DNA from: Prorocentrum cordatum
Taxonomy: Eukaryota; Sar; Dinophyceae; Prorocentrales; Prorocentraceae
DNA: 64,000 nucleotides
Assembly (NCBI GenBank): GCA_963575745.1
Contig: CAUYUJ010018063.1
Span: 124,001 to 188,000, forward strand
Reading direction: 5' to 3'
The translations under genes and the position numbers were made by a program. The notes beneath the pieces are model-generated. The model did no database searches. It had not been told where the DNA came from and saw only the letters and a program-made list of their open reading frames with translations. Position 1 is the first letter of the stretch. Each line of letters begins with the position of its first letter. Positions 36,662-47,105 of this stretch are shown here, piece after piece.

Positions 36662-37762
36662 GGCAGAATCGGACGACAACGACGACGACGACGATCCTGA
36701 CCACGACGACGACAACGACGACGACTCCGCCCCAAGCGGGCCCCCGGCCCGAACAAACCCCCGTGGAGCTGAACAAGCACCAGTCTTCGGGGCCGAGCCC
36801 GATCGCGGTGACAATGCGGGCTCGCCGAAGGACCCCGACACCCCTTGGGCCTCCCCGCGCGGCGACGGTGGCAGCGGCTGGAGCGTGGGCGGCGGCGGCC
36901 AGGCCGGCTCCCTCCTTCCCTCCCTCCCTCCCTCCCTCCTCCTCCTGCCTCCTGCCTCCTCCTCCTGCTCCTTCCCTCCCTCCCACCCTCATCACCCTCC
37001 CTGCCTCCCTCCTCCTCCTCCTCCTCCTTCTCCTGCTGCTGCTCGTCATCCTCCTTTTCGTTGCCCCGCCTTTGCAACGCGTGTGTAGTGTCCTCCTCCT
37101 CCTCCTCCTGCTCCTCCTCCTCCCCTTCCTCCTCCTCCGCCCTCCCCTTCCTCAGCCCTCCTCTCTCCTACTGCCCCCTCCTCTGGGGGAGCGCTGACGG
37201 GGTATCAACGACACGCCGCCGCGGGGAACCCACCAGCGCGTTACTGCTGAAGGAAGGGGCTGCAGGGCTTCGGACACAACAACAGAAGGAACACGCTGAC
37301 AGGCTCAAGTCGGGCCTGTCCCTCTACAGGAGGAATGTTCCCAAATAGTCATAATTTGCCCTGGGGACTTTTCTAAAACAAATATGTTTGACCATTTTGG
37401 ACGTATGTTTTGTCTATCTTAAAAGTTTCGTCCCAAATCCGCCGGCAGGGAGACATGCCCGACCTGATGACAAGCTCCCACTGGCGGCGTGCCATTGGTT
37501 CTGTTTTCCTTCTAGTCCGGCCCCCTCGCCCGGCCAAGCCGAGCCGGCGCGCGGGCCGGCCGAACCCGAGGGCGACGACGACGACGACCACGACGACGAC
37601 AACTTTGGACCCCACGACGACCACCACGACGCCGACCACGACGGCCAGCATGACGACGACGACCGCCACGATGACCACCACGACGACGAAGACGACCCCC
37701 ACGACGACGACCACCACCACGACGACGACAACTTTGCGCCCAATGACCCCTCCCGAGACTGA
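36662..37762 (+). CDS. Asp/His-rich protein gene model (two or three exons)
   Basis: Exon 36662-36902: acceptor CGCGCAG|GGCAGAATCG, then AESDDNDDDDDPDHDDDNDD and a balanced stretch (GAEQAPVFGAEPDRGDNAGS), 5' splice site GGCCAG|GC. A possible middle exon near 37200-37304 (GVSTTRRRGEPTSALLLKEG) abuts F1 copy M. Last exon 37516-37762: strong acceptor TTTTCCTTCTAG, then PAPSPGQAEPARGPAEPEGD and an Asp/His/Asn tract (DDDNFGPHDDHHDADHDGQH) to TGA. Phase between the first and last exon does not match directly, so the model is incomplete. Asp/His-rich tails can bind metal ions, but that is only inference. The acidic tract is a GAC microsatellite under apparent coding constraint. Confidence 0.35.
36905..37190 (+). 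repeat. (TCC)n-rich tract, probable intron
   Basis: CCTCCTCC sequence immediately after the proposed GC 5' splice site at 36903. Confidence 0.85.
37305..37467 (-). mobile_element. F1 MITE copy M (inverted)
   Basis: TCAAGTCGGGCCTGTCCCTC on the left, AATCCGCCGGCAGGGAGAC and GCCCGACCTGA on the right. Flanking 8-mers TGACAGGC and TGACAAGC (7/8). Confidence 0.92.
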
Positions 37763-37945
37763 GTAGCACAAATTTCCGCAGCGGAGCCTGGTTCTGGCGA
37801 CGAGGCGGTCATCCCTGGGGGCCCCCCCGGGGCGGGTCGGGGCTCCCCTGGGACCTTGGAGCCCCCCCGGGGCCTCCTGGGGAAGGCGGGGCTTCCGGGC
37901 GCCCTCTGGGGTTCCCCGCGGACCCCCCACATGGAGGGGGCTCAT
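37763..37945. other. no gene recognised
   Basis: G/C-rich CCCCCCGGGG repeats. Nothing supported. Confidence 0.4.
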
Positions 37946-38144
37946 TGCAAGCGTCGCCGTCGTCGTTCTCGTCGCCGCCGCCGCCGCAGCCGCCGCCGTC
38001 GCCGTCGCCGTCGCCGTCGTCGCCGTCGTCGTTGTCGTTCGCTGTCGTCGTCGCCGTCGCCGCCGCCGCTCTCGCCGCCGCCGCCGACGTCGCCGTCGCC
38101 GCCGTCTTCGCGTGCACCGCGCGCAGCGCTCGCGCAGTCGACAC

Positions 38145-38215
<71 letters not shown>

Positions 38216-38216
38216 G

Positions 38217-38250
<34 letters not shown>

Positions 38251-39004
38251 GTCATCGTCATCGTCATCGTCATCATCATCGTCATCATCATCACCACCAT
38301 CATCGTCACCATCATCATCGTCGTCATCATCATCATCGTCATCGTCATCGTCATCGTCATCATCATCGTCATCATCATCACCACCATCATCGTCACCATC
38401 ATCATCGTCGTCATCATCACCATCACAAACACCATCACTATCACAAGCACCATCGCCATCATCATGATCATCATCGTCATCATCACCATCATGGATATCG
38501 TCATCGTCATACTCGTCATCACCATCGTTGCCATCATCATCAGCAACAACATCATCATGATCATCATCAGCATCGGAATCATCATCACCAGAGTCAGAAT
38601 CGACATCTTCACCGTGCTCATCACCCTCATAATCATCGTTACCATCACAACCTACATCATCACCAACTAGTAACATCATCGTTACCATCACCATCACGGA
38701 CGTCATGATCACCCTGATCATCATGAGTGTAATCATCATCGCCATCACACCATCAACATCACCATCACCATCACCATCAGCAACAACATAGTCATCATCA
38801 TCCCCAGCATCGGCATCAGCATCATCAACAGCAACAGCATCATCGTCAACATCACCATCAACGACAATAGCATCAACATCAACATCTATATCAATATTGT
38901 CATCCTCATCATCACCGACATCATCATCCTCCTCCTCATCATCCGCATCATCCTCATCAACATCCCCAACATCATGCTTGTCATCCTCAATACCCTCATC
39001 TTCC

Positions 39005-39037
<33 letters not shown>

Positions 39038-39640
39038 CCATGACCCGCATCATCCGCATCGTCTTTATCGTCAGTATCGTCATCATCATCATCATCATCA
39101 TCATAATCGTCATGATCATCGGCATCACCGCCATCAGCATCGGCATCAGCATCGGCATCAACATCAGTATACGTATCAACGAATGTGACATCAACACCAA
39201 CATCATCACCATCACCATCGCCATCACCGTTACCATCACCGTCACCATCACCCACACCATCACCATCATAATCTCCATCAGCGCCAGCAGCAACATCATC
39301 AGCATTCTAATCGTCATCGGTATCGTCGTCATCGTCGTCGTCATCATCCTCATCATCCGCATCATCCTCATCATCATGATGATCACCCTCCTCCTCATAA
39401 CCATCACCATCACCACCATCAGCGTCATCGTCCTCATCTTCATCCCCATCCTCATCCATCACCATCACGATCACGATCACGATCACCATCACCAGCACGA
39501 GCATGAGCACGGGCATGAGCATGAATATGAGCATGCACATGCCCATGAGCATGAGCATGCGCATGAGCATGCGCATGAACATCAGCATTAGCGTCAGCAT
39601 CAATATCAGTATAACCATCATCACCCTCATCATCACCATA
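37946..39640 (+). repeat. (GTC/CCG)n then long (CAT)n microsatellite field
   Basis: CGTCGCCG-type triplets to 38140, then CAT/ATC triplets with CGTCAT, CACCAT and CATCAG variants for about 1.5 kb. A 110-bp block (CATCACCACCATCATCGTCA...) is duplicated at 38291 and 38371. Asp-, His-, Ser- or Ile-rich frames of up to 437 codons are the array itself. Confidence 0.93.
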
Positions 39641-39660
39641 ATGACGTTTCTGGAGCGTGG

Positions 39661-39817
39661 CGGCATCGTAAGCTGCTTGGGCAGGTCTTAGACCACTGGG
39701 CGGGCCTCGGGAGGAGCAGGTGGGACCACATATTCCAGAAGGGTGGTTCCGGAGCATTGCGGATGACATCGTACGCTGCGTGGGGCAGTCGCAGACTACC
39801 GGGGTGGCCCTCGGGAG
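39661..39817 (+). repeat. ~103-bp direct repeat, two units
   Basis: GGCATCGTAAGCTGCTTGGG...CGGGCCTCGGGAG (39661-39712) recurs as GACATCGTACGCTGCGTGGG...GTGGCCCTCGGGAG (39764-39817). Confidence 0.75.
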
Positions 39818-39823
39818 ACAAAA

Positions 39824-39975
39824 GTACCACTGCCACCAGCTAGGGGGGTGGCGGCTCCCTTCCCTGGAGCTGGTGGCACCTCCTTCCGGGAACTCTCTGG
39901 AGGCATGCCCGGAACGAGGTACCACCAGCTCGAGAGGGTGGGACAGCCACCCCCCTAGCTGGTGGTAGTGGTACC
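39824..39975. mobile_element. foldback element with ~65-bp arms
   Basis: GTACCACTGCCACCAGCTAG plus GGGGGTGGC...GAGCTGGTGGCACCTCCTTCC is inverted at the right (GGAACGAGGTACCACCAGCTCG...GCCACCCCCCTAGCTGGTGG). The loop is about 20 bp. No 8-bp duplication was seen. Confidence 0.85.
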
Positions 39976-40009
39976 TGTGTTTCTGGTGATTATCGGCACC
40001 CTCGTAGGG

Positions 40010-40234
40010 ACATCCTGGGCCGTCTTGGGGGTCCGTGGGGCCGTCGTGGAGCGCGGGGAGGCCCAGAAGGCAGAAACTGGAAATCCGCAAACGACCTCGA
40101 GAAAACGAATGCGTTTGGCGTGTTGGGGCCCTCTCGGAAAAGCTTTGGATGCCTTCTTGGGCGTCTTCGAGACCTCTGGGGCCGCGTGGTTGCGAACTTG
40201 AGCGATTCGGGGATCCTTGGATCGTCTGGGGAGG
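40010..40234 (-). repeat. F9-related fragment (inverted)
   Basis: GGGGCCGTCGTGGAGCGCGGGGAGGCC...AACGACCTCGAGAAAACGAATG-like sequence with GGCGTCTTCGAGACC units, the reverse of the F9 core and array. Confidence 0.55.
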
Positions 40235-40242
40235 CTCTCGGG

Positions 40243-40401
40243 AAAGGTCGGGCGTGTCCTCCTACATGGGGATTTTGGACGAAAGCGAGAGATAATCAAA
40301 ACATATCTCCAAAATAGTCAAACATATTCGAAACATCCTCCCCAGAGTATTGTCTGACTATTTTGGAATACGCCTCCTGTAGAGGGACACGCCCGAATGA
40401 A
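40243..40401 (+). mobile_element. F1 MITE copy N
   Basis: AAAGGTCGGGCGTGTCCTCC to GCCCGAATGAA. Flanking 8-mer CTCTCGGG identical (40235-40242 and 40402-40409). Confidence 0.92.
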
Positions 40402-40424
40402 CTCTCGGGGGTCTGGGTGGTGAA

Positions 40425-40640
40425 AGAAATTTGGGGCAATTGTATTGCAAATGTATTGCGCCGGGGAATTGTATTGCACTGTATTGCAAGAACTCTACTG
40501 CACGCGAAGTACAGCAATACATCTGCGCCCCGAAATATACTTCACGCCCTGAATTTACTGCAACCCCACAAATCTATTGTACCAAATCTATTACACCACC
40601 CCCTTGTCGCTGGACCCCTTGTGAGTCAAACCGAATCAAG
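40425..40640 (+). mobile_element. F7 element, copy 2 (left arm shortened)
   Basis: AAATTTGGGGCAATTGTATTGC to CTATTACACCACCCCCTTGTCGC and GTGAGTCAAACCG. Homologous to 12962-13231. F1 copy N lies just outside its left edge. Confidence 0.8.
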
Positions 40641-40703
40641 ATGATATCACGTTGCTGAATTAATGAATTCAGGCGCGAACTCGGCCGACGACTTTTCTGT
40701 CAG

Positions 40704-40820
40704 CAGAACGCGCGGGTGCCACAGCCAAGTGGTGGCTATGACCAATTATCTGGGCAGACCTGCGCTGGTCGCGGTCTACTTCATCAAGCTGGCCCCCTCC
40801 AGGGGCGCAAGGCTACAAAG
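40704..40820 (+). CDS. candidate internal exon, unknown protein
   Basis: Plus strand. Acceptor ACTTTTCTGTCAG, then RTRGCHSQVVAMTNYLGRPA and LVAVYFIKLAPSRGARLQ, and 5' splice site CTACAAAG|GTGTGTGC. One hydrophobic stretch (PALVAVYFIKLA) could be buried or in a membrane. No family recognised. Confidence 0.35.
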
Positions 40821-41019
40821 GTGTGTGCGGTCTGCTGTCATGTGTTATGTGTTGTCATTTGTTGTTTGGCCTTTTTGTCTCTCCAGTCCTGTTTCCTGCC
40901 TCCTGTTTACTGTCTGCTAGGGGGGCCCGACGCGCCACCAAACAGCCAACGGGGGGGGGGAACCTCAAATCCTGTCTGCTCCGGGCCACCCCAAGATTCT
41001 CATGGTGACGCCACCGCGC
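40821..41019. other. no gene recognised
   Basis: T-rich sequence (TGTTATGTGTTGTCATTTG) following the candidate exon, consistent with an intron. Confidence 0.3.
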
Positions 41020-41645
41020 GGCCAGAACGGCCAGAGAGGCCTCCAGGATTGCCCGAAGAAGCTCCGAAGAGAGCCTCAGGAGGCCAAGACGGCCCAAGAT
41101 GGCCCCAAGATGTCCCACGTTGGCCCCAAGACGGCCCAAGATGCTCCCAAGACGGCCCAAGAGGCCTCCAAGAGGCCTCCCAAGAGTGCCCCACGAAGGA
41201 AACACATCAACGAGTTTCCAAATGTTTTTGAAGGTGTTTGGCCTTATCGCCTTCTCGGCTTTCCGACGCTCCGAGACGGACCAAGAGGTTCCCAAGGTCG
41301 CCACACGACGGCCCCAGAAGCCCCCATGACGGCCCCAAGAGGCCTCCAAGACGGCCCCAAGACGGCCGAAGAGGCCCCCAAGACGGTCCAAGAGGCGCCC
41401 CAGATGGCCCAAGAGGGCCCTAAGACGGTCCCAACAGAGGCCCAAAAGGGAGTCCACGAACCGAAAACTCGACCTTTCCGCCCCGAGGGGGCCCCAGGAG
41501 GCCCCAAGAAGACCCCCAAGAGACCCAAGATGTCGCTTCCAAGAGTCCCCAAGGAGGCCTCCAGGAGGCCCCAAGGGACCCCCAAGAGGCCCCCAAGGAG
41601 AACTTCAGGAGGCCCCCAAGGAGACCCCCGCGCAGCCGCCCGCAC
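41020..41645 (+). repeat. F9 element
   Basis: Array of CCAAGACGGCCC/CCAAGAGGCCTC units around a core (AACGAGTTTCCAAATGTTTTTG...CTTCTCGGCTTTCCGACGCTC). Same plan as 19236-19916, but the ACAACCCAGGCA end is missing. Confidence 0.8.
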
Positions 41646-41684
41646 TGGTAATAGGGGAGCCGGCGGCAGAGGGCGAAGCCCTTA

Positions 41685-41712
41685 AGAGAAAGAGAGAGAG
41701 AGAGAGAGACTC
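41685..41712 (+). repeat. (GA)n microsatellite
   Basis: AAGAGAAAGAGAGAGAGAGA run. Confidence 0.85.
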
Positions 41713-41754
41713 GCAAACCGCACCCTGGCGTAACCGCACCAGTTGTAGTCGCCG

Positions 41755-42085
41755 ATTATAGCCCCATAGTCTTAAAGGCCCTATAGCCCTATAGCCCCAT
41801 AGCCCTAAAACATATGATTGGTTGTTCCTCCTGTATCGGTATCATATATACAAATATATTACGCCAGGGGAACAACCCAATCAATGGATGGTTTGATCGA
41901 TCCACAAATCGACCAAAAACCCAGGAACCCAGAACCCACCGAAATCGATCCGGAACCAATAACCAAGGGAACCCAGCCGGCCAGCACAATCGGCGGGACA
42001 CTTCCGCCAAATCTTCCAATTTCGACTAGGACCCCTTCAGTGCAAGCACTAATTGGGGAATCTATTTATATATTATATTATACAT
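41755..42085 (+). other. AT-richer patch with CCCATAGCCCTA repeats
   Basis: CCCTATAGCCCTATAGCCCC at 41775-41810, then sequence with an unusual Asn/Pro/Thr-rich open plus-strand frame (DGLIDPQIDQKPRNPEPTEI). Composition differs from the surroundings. No family recognised. Confidence 0.4.
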
Positions 42086-42089
42086 ACAG

Positions 42090-42240
42090 ATATGTGTGTG
42101 TGTCGGCGATGCATCGGCGATGCGCTCACTGGCGACGTCGGCGACGACTCGGCGACGAGGGCGATGAGGAAATCGGGCTCCACATCGAGCCCCAGCGCCG
42201 ACGCATCGCCGATGCCTCGGCGATGCGGCGCGACCCTCCG
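42090..42240. repeat. GGCGATGC-rich foldback-like repeat, copy 1
   Basis: GATGCATCGGCGATGCGCTC...GGCGATGCGGCGCGACCCTC. Shares CGGGCTC(C/G)ACATCG and GATCCTCCGACCCC-like parts with 48935-49085. Confidence 0.7.
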
Positions 42241-42470
42241 ACCCCCTCTGACTCCGATCCCCCCTGGGTGGCCCAAAGAAACGCCCGAGACGATGCACCC
42301 CCCCCGATTCCCGGGCGATGCCGGGCGGGGAAGCACAGGGGCGGGGTGCGGCGGATCCGCTCCTTCTGCGCCCGTGCGTCCTCCCGCCGCTGGATGTGCA
42401 TCATGATCTCAGCGTCCGTGAGGGTGCACCTGCAAAGGGGGCGCAGGAGCCCGATCTCAGAATCCCACCA

Positions 42471-42600
42471 GCCCTCTGAGCGTAGGCAGGTGGTCGAGGG
42501 CGGCTCCTCTTCCAACCCCCTCTTCCCCTTTGGGGAAGGTTTTTTTACCCCCTCCCACCCACACCCCTCCCCTCCCCTGGCCCTGGAGGGTGCACCTTCG
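42471..42600 (+). mobile_element. terminus of the 2.27-kb element family
   Basis: AATCCCACCAGCCCTCTGAG, then CAACCCCCTCTTCCCCTTTGG and CCCCTCCC...CCCTGGCCCTGG parallel the left end at 7288-7410. The other end was not found. Confidence 0.7.
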
Positions 42601-43735
42601 ACGGGGGCGCAGGAGTCAGTTTTTGTTTAATTCGAGGTTGCGCCCGTGCTCGGGCGCAGAAGCCCCTTCTTCTGGCAGATCTGCTTCGACAGGGCACTGC
42701 TGGCCTCGCCCCCCTCCCCCTTCCTGCCCAACCCTGGCCACGTCATGATTCGCGGCGGCGCCGTCTGGGGAATCGACCATTCGGGATGAAGCATTCCCAG
42801 ACGGCGTCGGCGCGACTCGTGACATGACCGGCCCCCCCCTCCCCCCCCCTGGGTCACGCCCGTCATCGCCAGGGGATCGCCAGGGGAGAAAACAAGAACA
42901 GCTTCCAGGGCGCAGCGTGGAGCAAGGAGTAGTCCGAAAACGAGGCCGCGCCTGGATCAGAGCGATGAGGGCCGAACGGTCTTACACGCGACCTCTGGGT
43001 GCGCGGGAGAAGTGGGATTCCGTGGCCTGGATCAGCTTTTTGTTGGTTGAACTGTTGTTTGACTTCCCGTGTCTTAAAAAAGAAATCATTCTTGATCGCC
43101 CCTGTGCTTTGCCCGCGGCTTTTTTCCATTGAACTGCCCCTCCCGAGGCTCGCAACATAAAAAAACATGTTTTTTGTACGAAACACCCTGAGGCTTAGAC
43201 AACCCCCTGAACTACAACAACTACGGCTCCCGCGTGATATGTCCTCGCAATGTTTTCAAAATCGCGCTCTCGCTCGGGTAACCAAGTGCGGCGCTATTAT
43301 TGAAACGCCGCGCCCCCAACACTCAGGAAGCACGCTCTCGCTCAAGATGTCCTGACGATTTACTTTGATCGCGCTATCGCTGGAGACTTCCTCGCGATTC
43401 CTGCAAGACTGGCGCTTCAACGACCCACCCGCTCGAACCCGCCTTCGAGGCCCGCTCGCCCGCCCCGCCCCGCCCGTCTGGTTCTGCCGCTTTCGTCGTT
43501 CTGCTCCTAAAACCCTCCTGCTAATATGATGTCGTGCACCATCCGTCTCTCTCCTCGTTGTCTCTTCCCTCCCCCCTTCTCCTGTTTGAGGGCTGCGCCG
43601 ACTACACGTGGGAGGTAAGGAAGATACACCCCCAGGGGTGGTATGAACGAAGACGAAGAGGGCGGGTATCGATGGTTTGGCATATACATGCTGAATGGCA
43701 CGCGACCAACAAACAAGCGAATACTATTGAAATGA
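42601..43735. other. no gene recognised
   Basis: On the minus strand 42640-42740 reads EASSALSKQICQKKGLLRPS and ends at a stop, which could be a terminal exon but lacks a clear acceptor. At 43240-43400, GCGCTCTCGCTC blocks recur. Otherwise unassigned. Confidence 0.35.
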
Positions 43736-43875
43736 GTGTTGTTGTTGCTGTTGGTGTGGTTGTCAGTGTTGCTGTTGTTGCTGATGTGGTTATTGTTGTT
43801 GTTGTCGTTGTTGGTGCTGTTGTTGCTGTCGTCATTGTTGTTGTCGTTGTCGTTATCGTTGTTGTTGTCGTCGTC
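43736..43875 (+). repeat. (GTT)n-rich microsatellite
   Basis: TGTTGTTGCTGTTGGTG-type triplets. Confidence 0.88.
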
Positions 43876-44274
43876 CCACCTGCGACCCACCCTCGACCGC
43901 CCGCGCCCGCCCTCTCACCCTTATCCGCAACTGCGGGGTGCCACGTAAGAGAGGGGCAAGCCAACAGCTGGGACGCGCGGGCAGGAAGAATCCCGCCAGA
44001 GACAAGCCAACAAGTCACAGCACCACAGCCGACCTGTATCATGAGGATGCGCGATAAGCATGCAAAGGTCTTGGAATGCCATTTCGAAGCCTTTCGAGCG
44101 GGGCGTGGCCAACGGAAGTGGCCAAGGATGAACCGAGGAGGCAAGGGCGCAAGGGTACCCTCGGGAAGGTTGCCCATCCTGACTATGCGGGTTGACTGTA
44201 ATGGATGTGCCAGAGGTTGGGTGGCGATCGTCAGCCCGCAGATCGCGGGGGGATCGGGAGGGTTCGGGGATCTT
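43876..44274 (+). other. open frame of mixed composition, doubtful
   Basis: A plus-strand frame reads CHVREGQANSWDARAGRIPP and later KHAKVLECHFEAFRAGRGQR. It is unbroken for about 130 codons but has no start, splice or family support. Confidence 0.2.
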
Positions 44275-44515
44275 CTGACCCCGGTCAATCCAGACCCAGG
44301 TCAGCAGGAAACCAAAACATTACAATGCAGGAACAAAAAACTGCAACGCAGGTCTTCGCAAACCCGGGTCAGCCAATATGCACGGCCGCCTCGCGACCAC
44401 AAGCGGCTGGCTAACCCGGGTCAGCCAGAGGGGGTCTTCGCAGGATTCTGCAAGATATGGGGCTCTGGCTGACCCCCGTTTGCATTGACCCCCGTCTCAA
44501 GGCCCTTGAGACTCC
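44275..44515 (+). repeat. F14 repeat, copy 1
   Basis: ACCCGGGTCAGCC motifs, then TGGCTGACCCCCGTTTGC and ATTGACCCCCGTCTC. The same end with GGATCCTGCA units occurs at 61255-61425. Confidence 0.75.
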
Positions 44516-44894
44516 CGAAGGGGGAGGATCGGAGGCGCCCGGAGGGAAAAAGCACATGGGGGGCCCGCCTCCTCCGAAGGCGGCGCTTCTCGGAGAAAAC
44601 CTCCCGCCCTCTCTCCGAGCAGCCCTCCCCACCCTCCATCCTCCTCCTCCTCCTCCTCCTCCTCTTCCTCCTCCTCCATCCGTCCTTCCTCCCTCCCTCT
44701 CTCCCTCCCTCCTCCTCCTCTCCCTCCTCCTCCTCCTCTTCTTCCCTCCAGACCTCCTCCGACGCCGCAGAGGGCCTCCCCGGGGAAGGCGGGAGGGCTT
44801 CCCAGCAACCCGGCCGCGCTCTCTCCACGAGGGCCGGCCGCCCCTCCTGCCGTCCACCCTGGGGGCGCCGCCGAGAGGAGCCGGGACCAAGGGC
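44516..44894 (+). repeat. pyrimidine tract (44638-44756) and flanks
   Basis: CTCCTCCTCC with CCCTCCCTC. The flanks are GC-rich, open in several frames and unassigned. Confidence 0.75.
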
Positions 44895-45230
44895 TCGACG
44901 AGAGGGCAGAAAGTCCACCCCGAGAATGACAACCCTGACCAACACACAAATACAAAACACACACACACACACAAATCCCCCAGGATTCCCCATATTTTTC
45001 ATTATTTTGGGGACCTTCGTCTTCCCCCCCCCGCTTCCCAGGTGTTCGCATGTTTTCCTGGGGATCGACGATTACTTGTGTCTGCGTGCTTGTGTCCCTC
45101 CTGAATAGGAACCTCCCCGACACGCGAAGCCGTTCAACAAACGCACCCAAAAAGGGAATCAGACAGGGCAGGGCTGTTCCGGGTGGCTTTTCCTTCCTTG
45201 ACGATGTGCACACCGTGACGTTGGGTCGCC
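44895..45230 (-). mobile_element. F10 element, copy 3, carrying an I2 insertion
   Basis: Minus-oriented. GGCTTTTCC...CAGCCCTGCCCTGTCTGATTCC...GTGTCGGGGAGGTT lies on one side of the I2 element and TTCTCGGGGTGGACTTTCTGCC on the other. Copy 2 at 30400-30565 has these parts adjacent. Confidence 0.75.
44938..45107 (-). mobile_element. introner-like element I2 outside a gene
   Basis: On the minus strand TTCAGGAGGGACACAAGC to ATTTGTGTGTTGGT, about 170 bp. Homologous end to end with intron 4 of the coiled-coil gene (28444-28271). The neighbouring sequence is F10, not exon, so the family moves as a DNA element and does not exist only as introns. Confidence 0.75.
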
Positions 45231-45429
45231 AGGGGGGGTCGGTGTATGGACGCCCCCGCCTCCTCACACGTGGGACATCGGAGCGTCTGCGAACCCCAAT
45301 TCGCTGGCCGGCCACACGATGTGGTGATGGATCGGGGAGCTCCGAGGAGCGGGCTGTGCAGGACGGCGAGGAGGCGGCCACGTATGAGGATGGGGGAGAG
45401 CACGAAGGAAGGGCTGAGTATGAGGATGA

Positions 45430-45595
45430 TCTGATGATGATGCTGATGCTGCTGATGATGATGATGATGCTGATGATGATAATGATAATGATAATGATAA
45501 TGATGATGATGATGATGATGATGATGCTGATGATGATGATGATGATGATGATGATCATGATGATGATGATCATGATGATGATGATAATAATGCGG
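45430..45595 (+). repeat. (GAT)n microsatellite
   Basis: GATGATGAT with GATAAT and GATCAT variants. Confidence 0.92.
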
Positions 45596-46145
45596 ATGGC
45601 GAGGGGGATGAAGTGGAGGGGAATCATATAACAAATGATACTGAGGGATAAGAAGACAGTGTTCGGCATCTGCGCAATGATCTGTCTTGGGTTGAACAGC
45701 GGCCAGCTTTGAAGGAGGAGGCATGGAGGTCAAGCAGGATGACAGGAAGGAGAAGGACGCTGAGAGAGCTATGCTATCATGTGCAAGTGGTGTAGGAATG
45801 CAGATGGTTGAAGAATGCTGAAGGAATTACAGGCGGGTTACCGGAATGAAGCCAAATGGCTTCGCTGACTTGCCCAAACGTTTCGGCGTGCCTGCCTGAT
45901 GAGAAATGTAACCGTGGCAACACATGCGGAACGTCCAGACACTTCACGCAAGCGCCATCACTGCAATCATCATTGGCCTCCCCCTCAACTACCACCACTA
46001 CCACTACCACTACCAATCCCACTACTTCTACTACTACGACGACGACGACGACGACTACTACCGCTACCATTACTATACTACTACTGGCGCGCCTCAATAT
46101 CAAACCTCCTTTTAACGCCGCAAACCTCGGCAAGTAAGCCCCAAC
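45596..46145. other. no gene recognised; (ACC/ACT)n at 45990-46080
   Basis: Short ACCACTACC and ACGACGACG runs. Otherwise unassigned. Confidence 0.45.
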
Positions 46146-46153
46146 GCCTCACT

Positions 46154-46342
46154 GAGAAGCCCGGCGAAGGCTGGCAAATCCGTGGCTGCTAAAACGGAGC
46201 TCTGGGGATTTGTTTTTTTCTTCCGGGAAGAAGCCTGTTTACTCTTCAGCGCGCTGAGATTTATTCCTGGAATTTGTTTTTGTTCCTTCTGGGAAGACCG
46301 TTTTAGCAGCCAGGGATTTGCCAGCCCTCGCCCAGCTTCCGA
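46154..46342. mobile_element. foldback MITE with ~45-bp arms and 8-bp target duplication
   Basis: The arms GGCTGGCAAATCCGTGGCTG + CTAAAACGG and the inverted CCGTTTTAGCAGCCAGGG + ATTTGCCAGCC are nearly perfect. Flanking 8-mers GCCTCACT (46146-46153) and GCCTCAGT (46343-46350), 7/8. The centre has two TTTGTTTTT...TTCYGGGAAGA blocks. Confidence 0.85.
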
Positions 46343-46350
46343 GCCTCAGT

Positions 46351-46880
46351 GGCGCCCTGGGTACTGCTTCATACTGCCTCCTCCTCTGACCGTCTGCTCC
46401 CGCTGCACGCCCGCAGCCCGCCAGGCAAAAGGGGGACCACGGGCACCTGTCAACCTCGCAACCGCTGCCTCCGGTAATAATGACTCCCTGCACGCGCGCG
46501 GCACGACCAATGCAGGGGTGCGCGCGGAACTCGAGGATGGCGGCGCAGATCAGAGAGAGTGGGACTTGTGGACGGCGTGTGTTTTCGTGCATTACTAGGG
46601 GGAAAACAAACCTACCTCGCGTTTGACCACCCTCGCTTCCAAGAGATACCAAACGATGCCAAAGTACAGCCTGTACTGGTCAGGCCGCTTGACGAGGAGG
46701 CGCGTGGTATGGCTTGGTTTTGCCTGGAAGCGAAAACGGGGTAGGTAATTCACGCTCTGAATACCTTCCCGCTTCCGGGCCCCCTGGGCCCTCCGCCGGC
46801 CCCGGGACAGTCCGCAGCACGACTCGGGAGTGGGAGCTGCACCCCGCCGCGGGGAAAGCCCCAGGGTCCAGGGCCCGTTG
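46351..46880. other. no gene recognised
   Basis: A plus-strand frame (GGPRAPVNLATAASGNNDSL) ends at a stop near 46596 without splice support. The rest is unassigned. Confidence 0.35.
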
Positions 46881-47105
46881 CCCTTGGGTGGAGCGTGTCC
46901 TGCGGCGAGCGAGGGGGGGCAGCGAGAGGGAGAAGGCCTACTCGGAAGGCGGCGGGGCTTCTCTGAAGGCTGGAGGCCTGCCGAGAGGCTTTCTGCGTCT
47001 TCGGGAAACGCTTAGACAGAACACTTCGCGGGAGGCCGACGGACTTCCGAGCCTTCCGAGCAGGCCTGCTCCTTCTCGCTTCCCCCCTGGGCTCGCCGCC
47101 GACGT
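46881..47105. mobile_element. F11 foldback, copy 2
   Basis: TGCGGCGAGCGAGGGGGGG...CGAGAGGGAGAAGGCCT and the inverted AGGCCTGCTCCTTCTCGCTT + CCCCCCTGGGCTCGCCGCC, arms of about 42 bp. The middle TCTTCGGGAAACGC and TCTCTGAAGG blocks match 22437-22645. Confidence 0.8.

Noticed and set aside
37942-39255. Long Asp-rich frame (over 430 codons) on the minus strand
   Set aside because: It is the (CAT)n/(GTC)n field read as codons. Frames are open on both strands, amino acid use follows the triplets, and there are no splice sites or unique domains.
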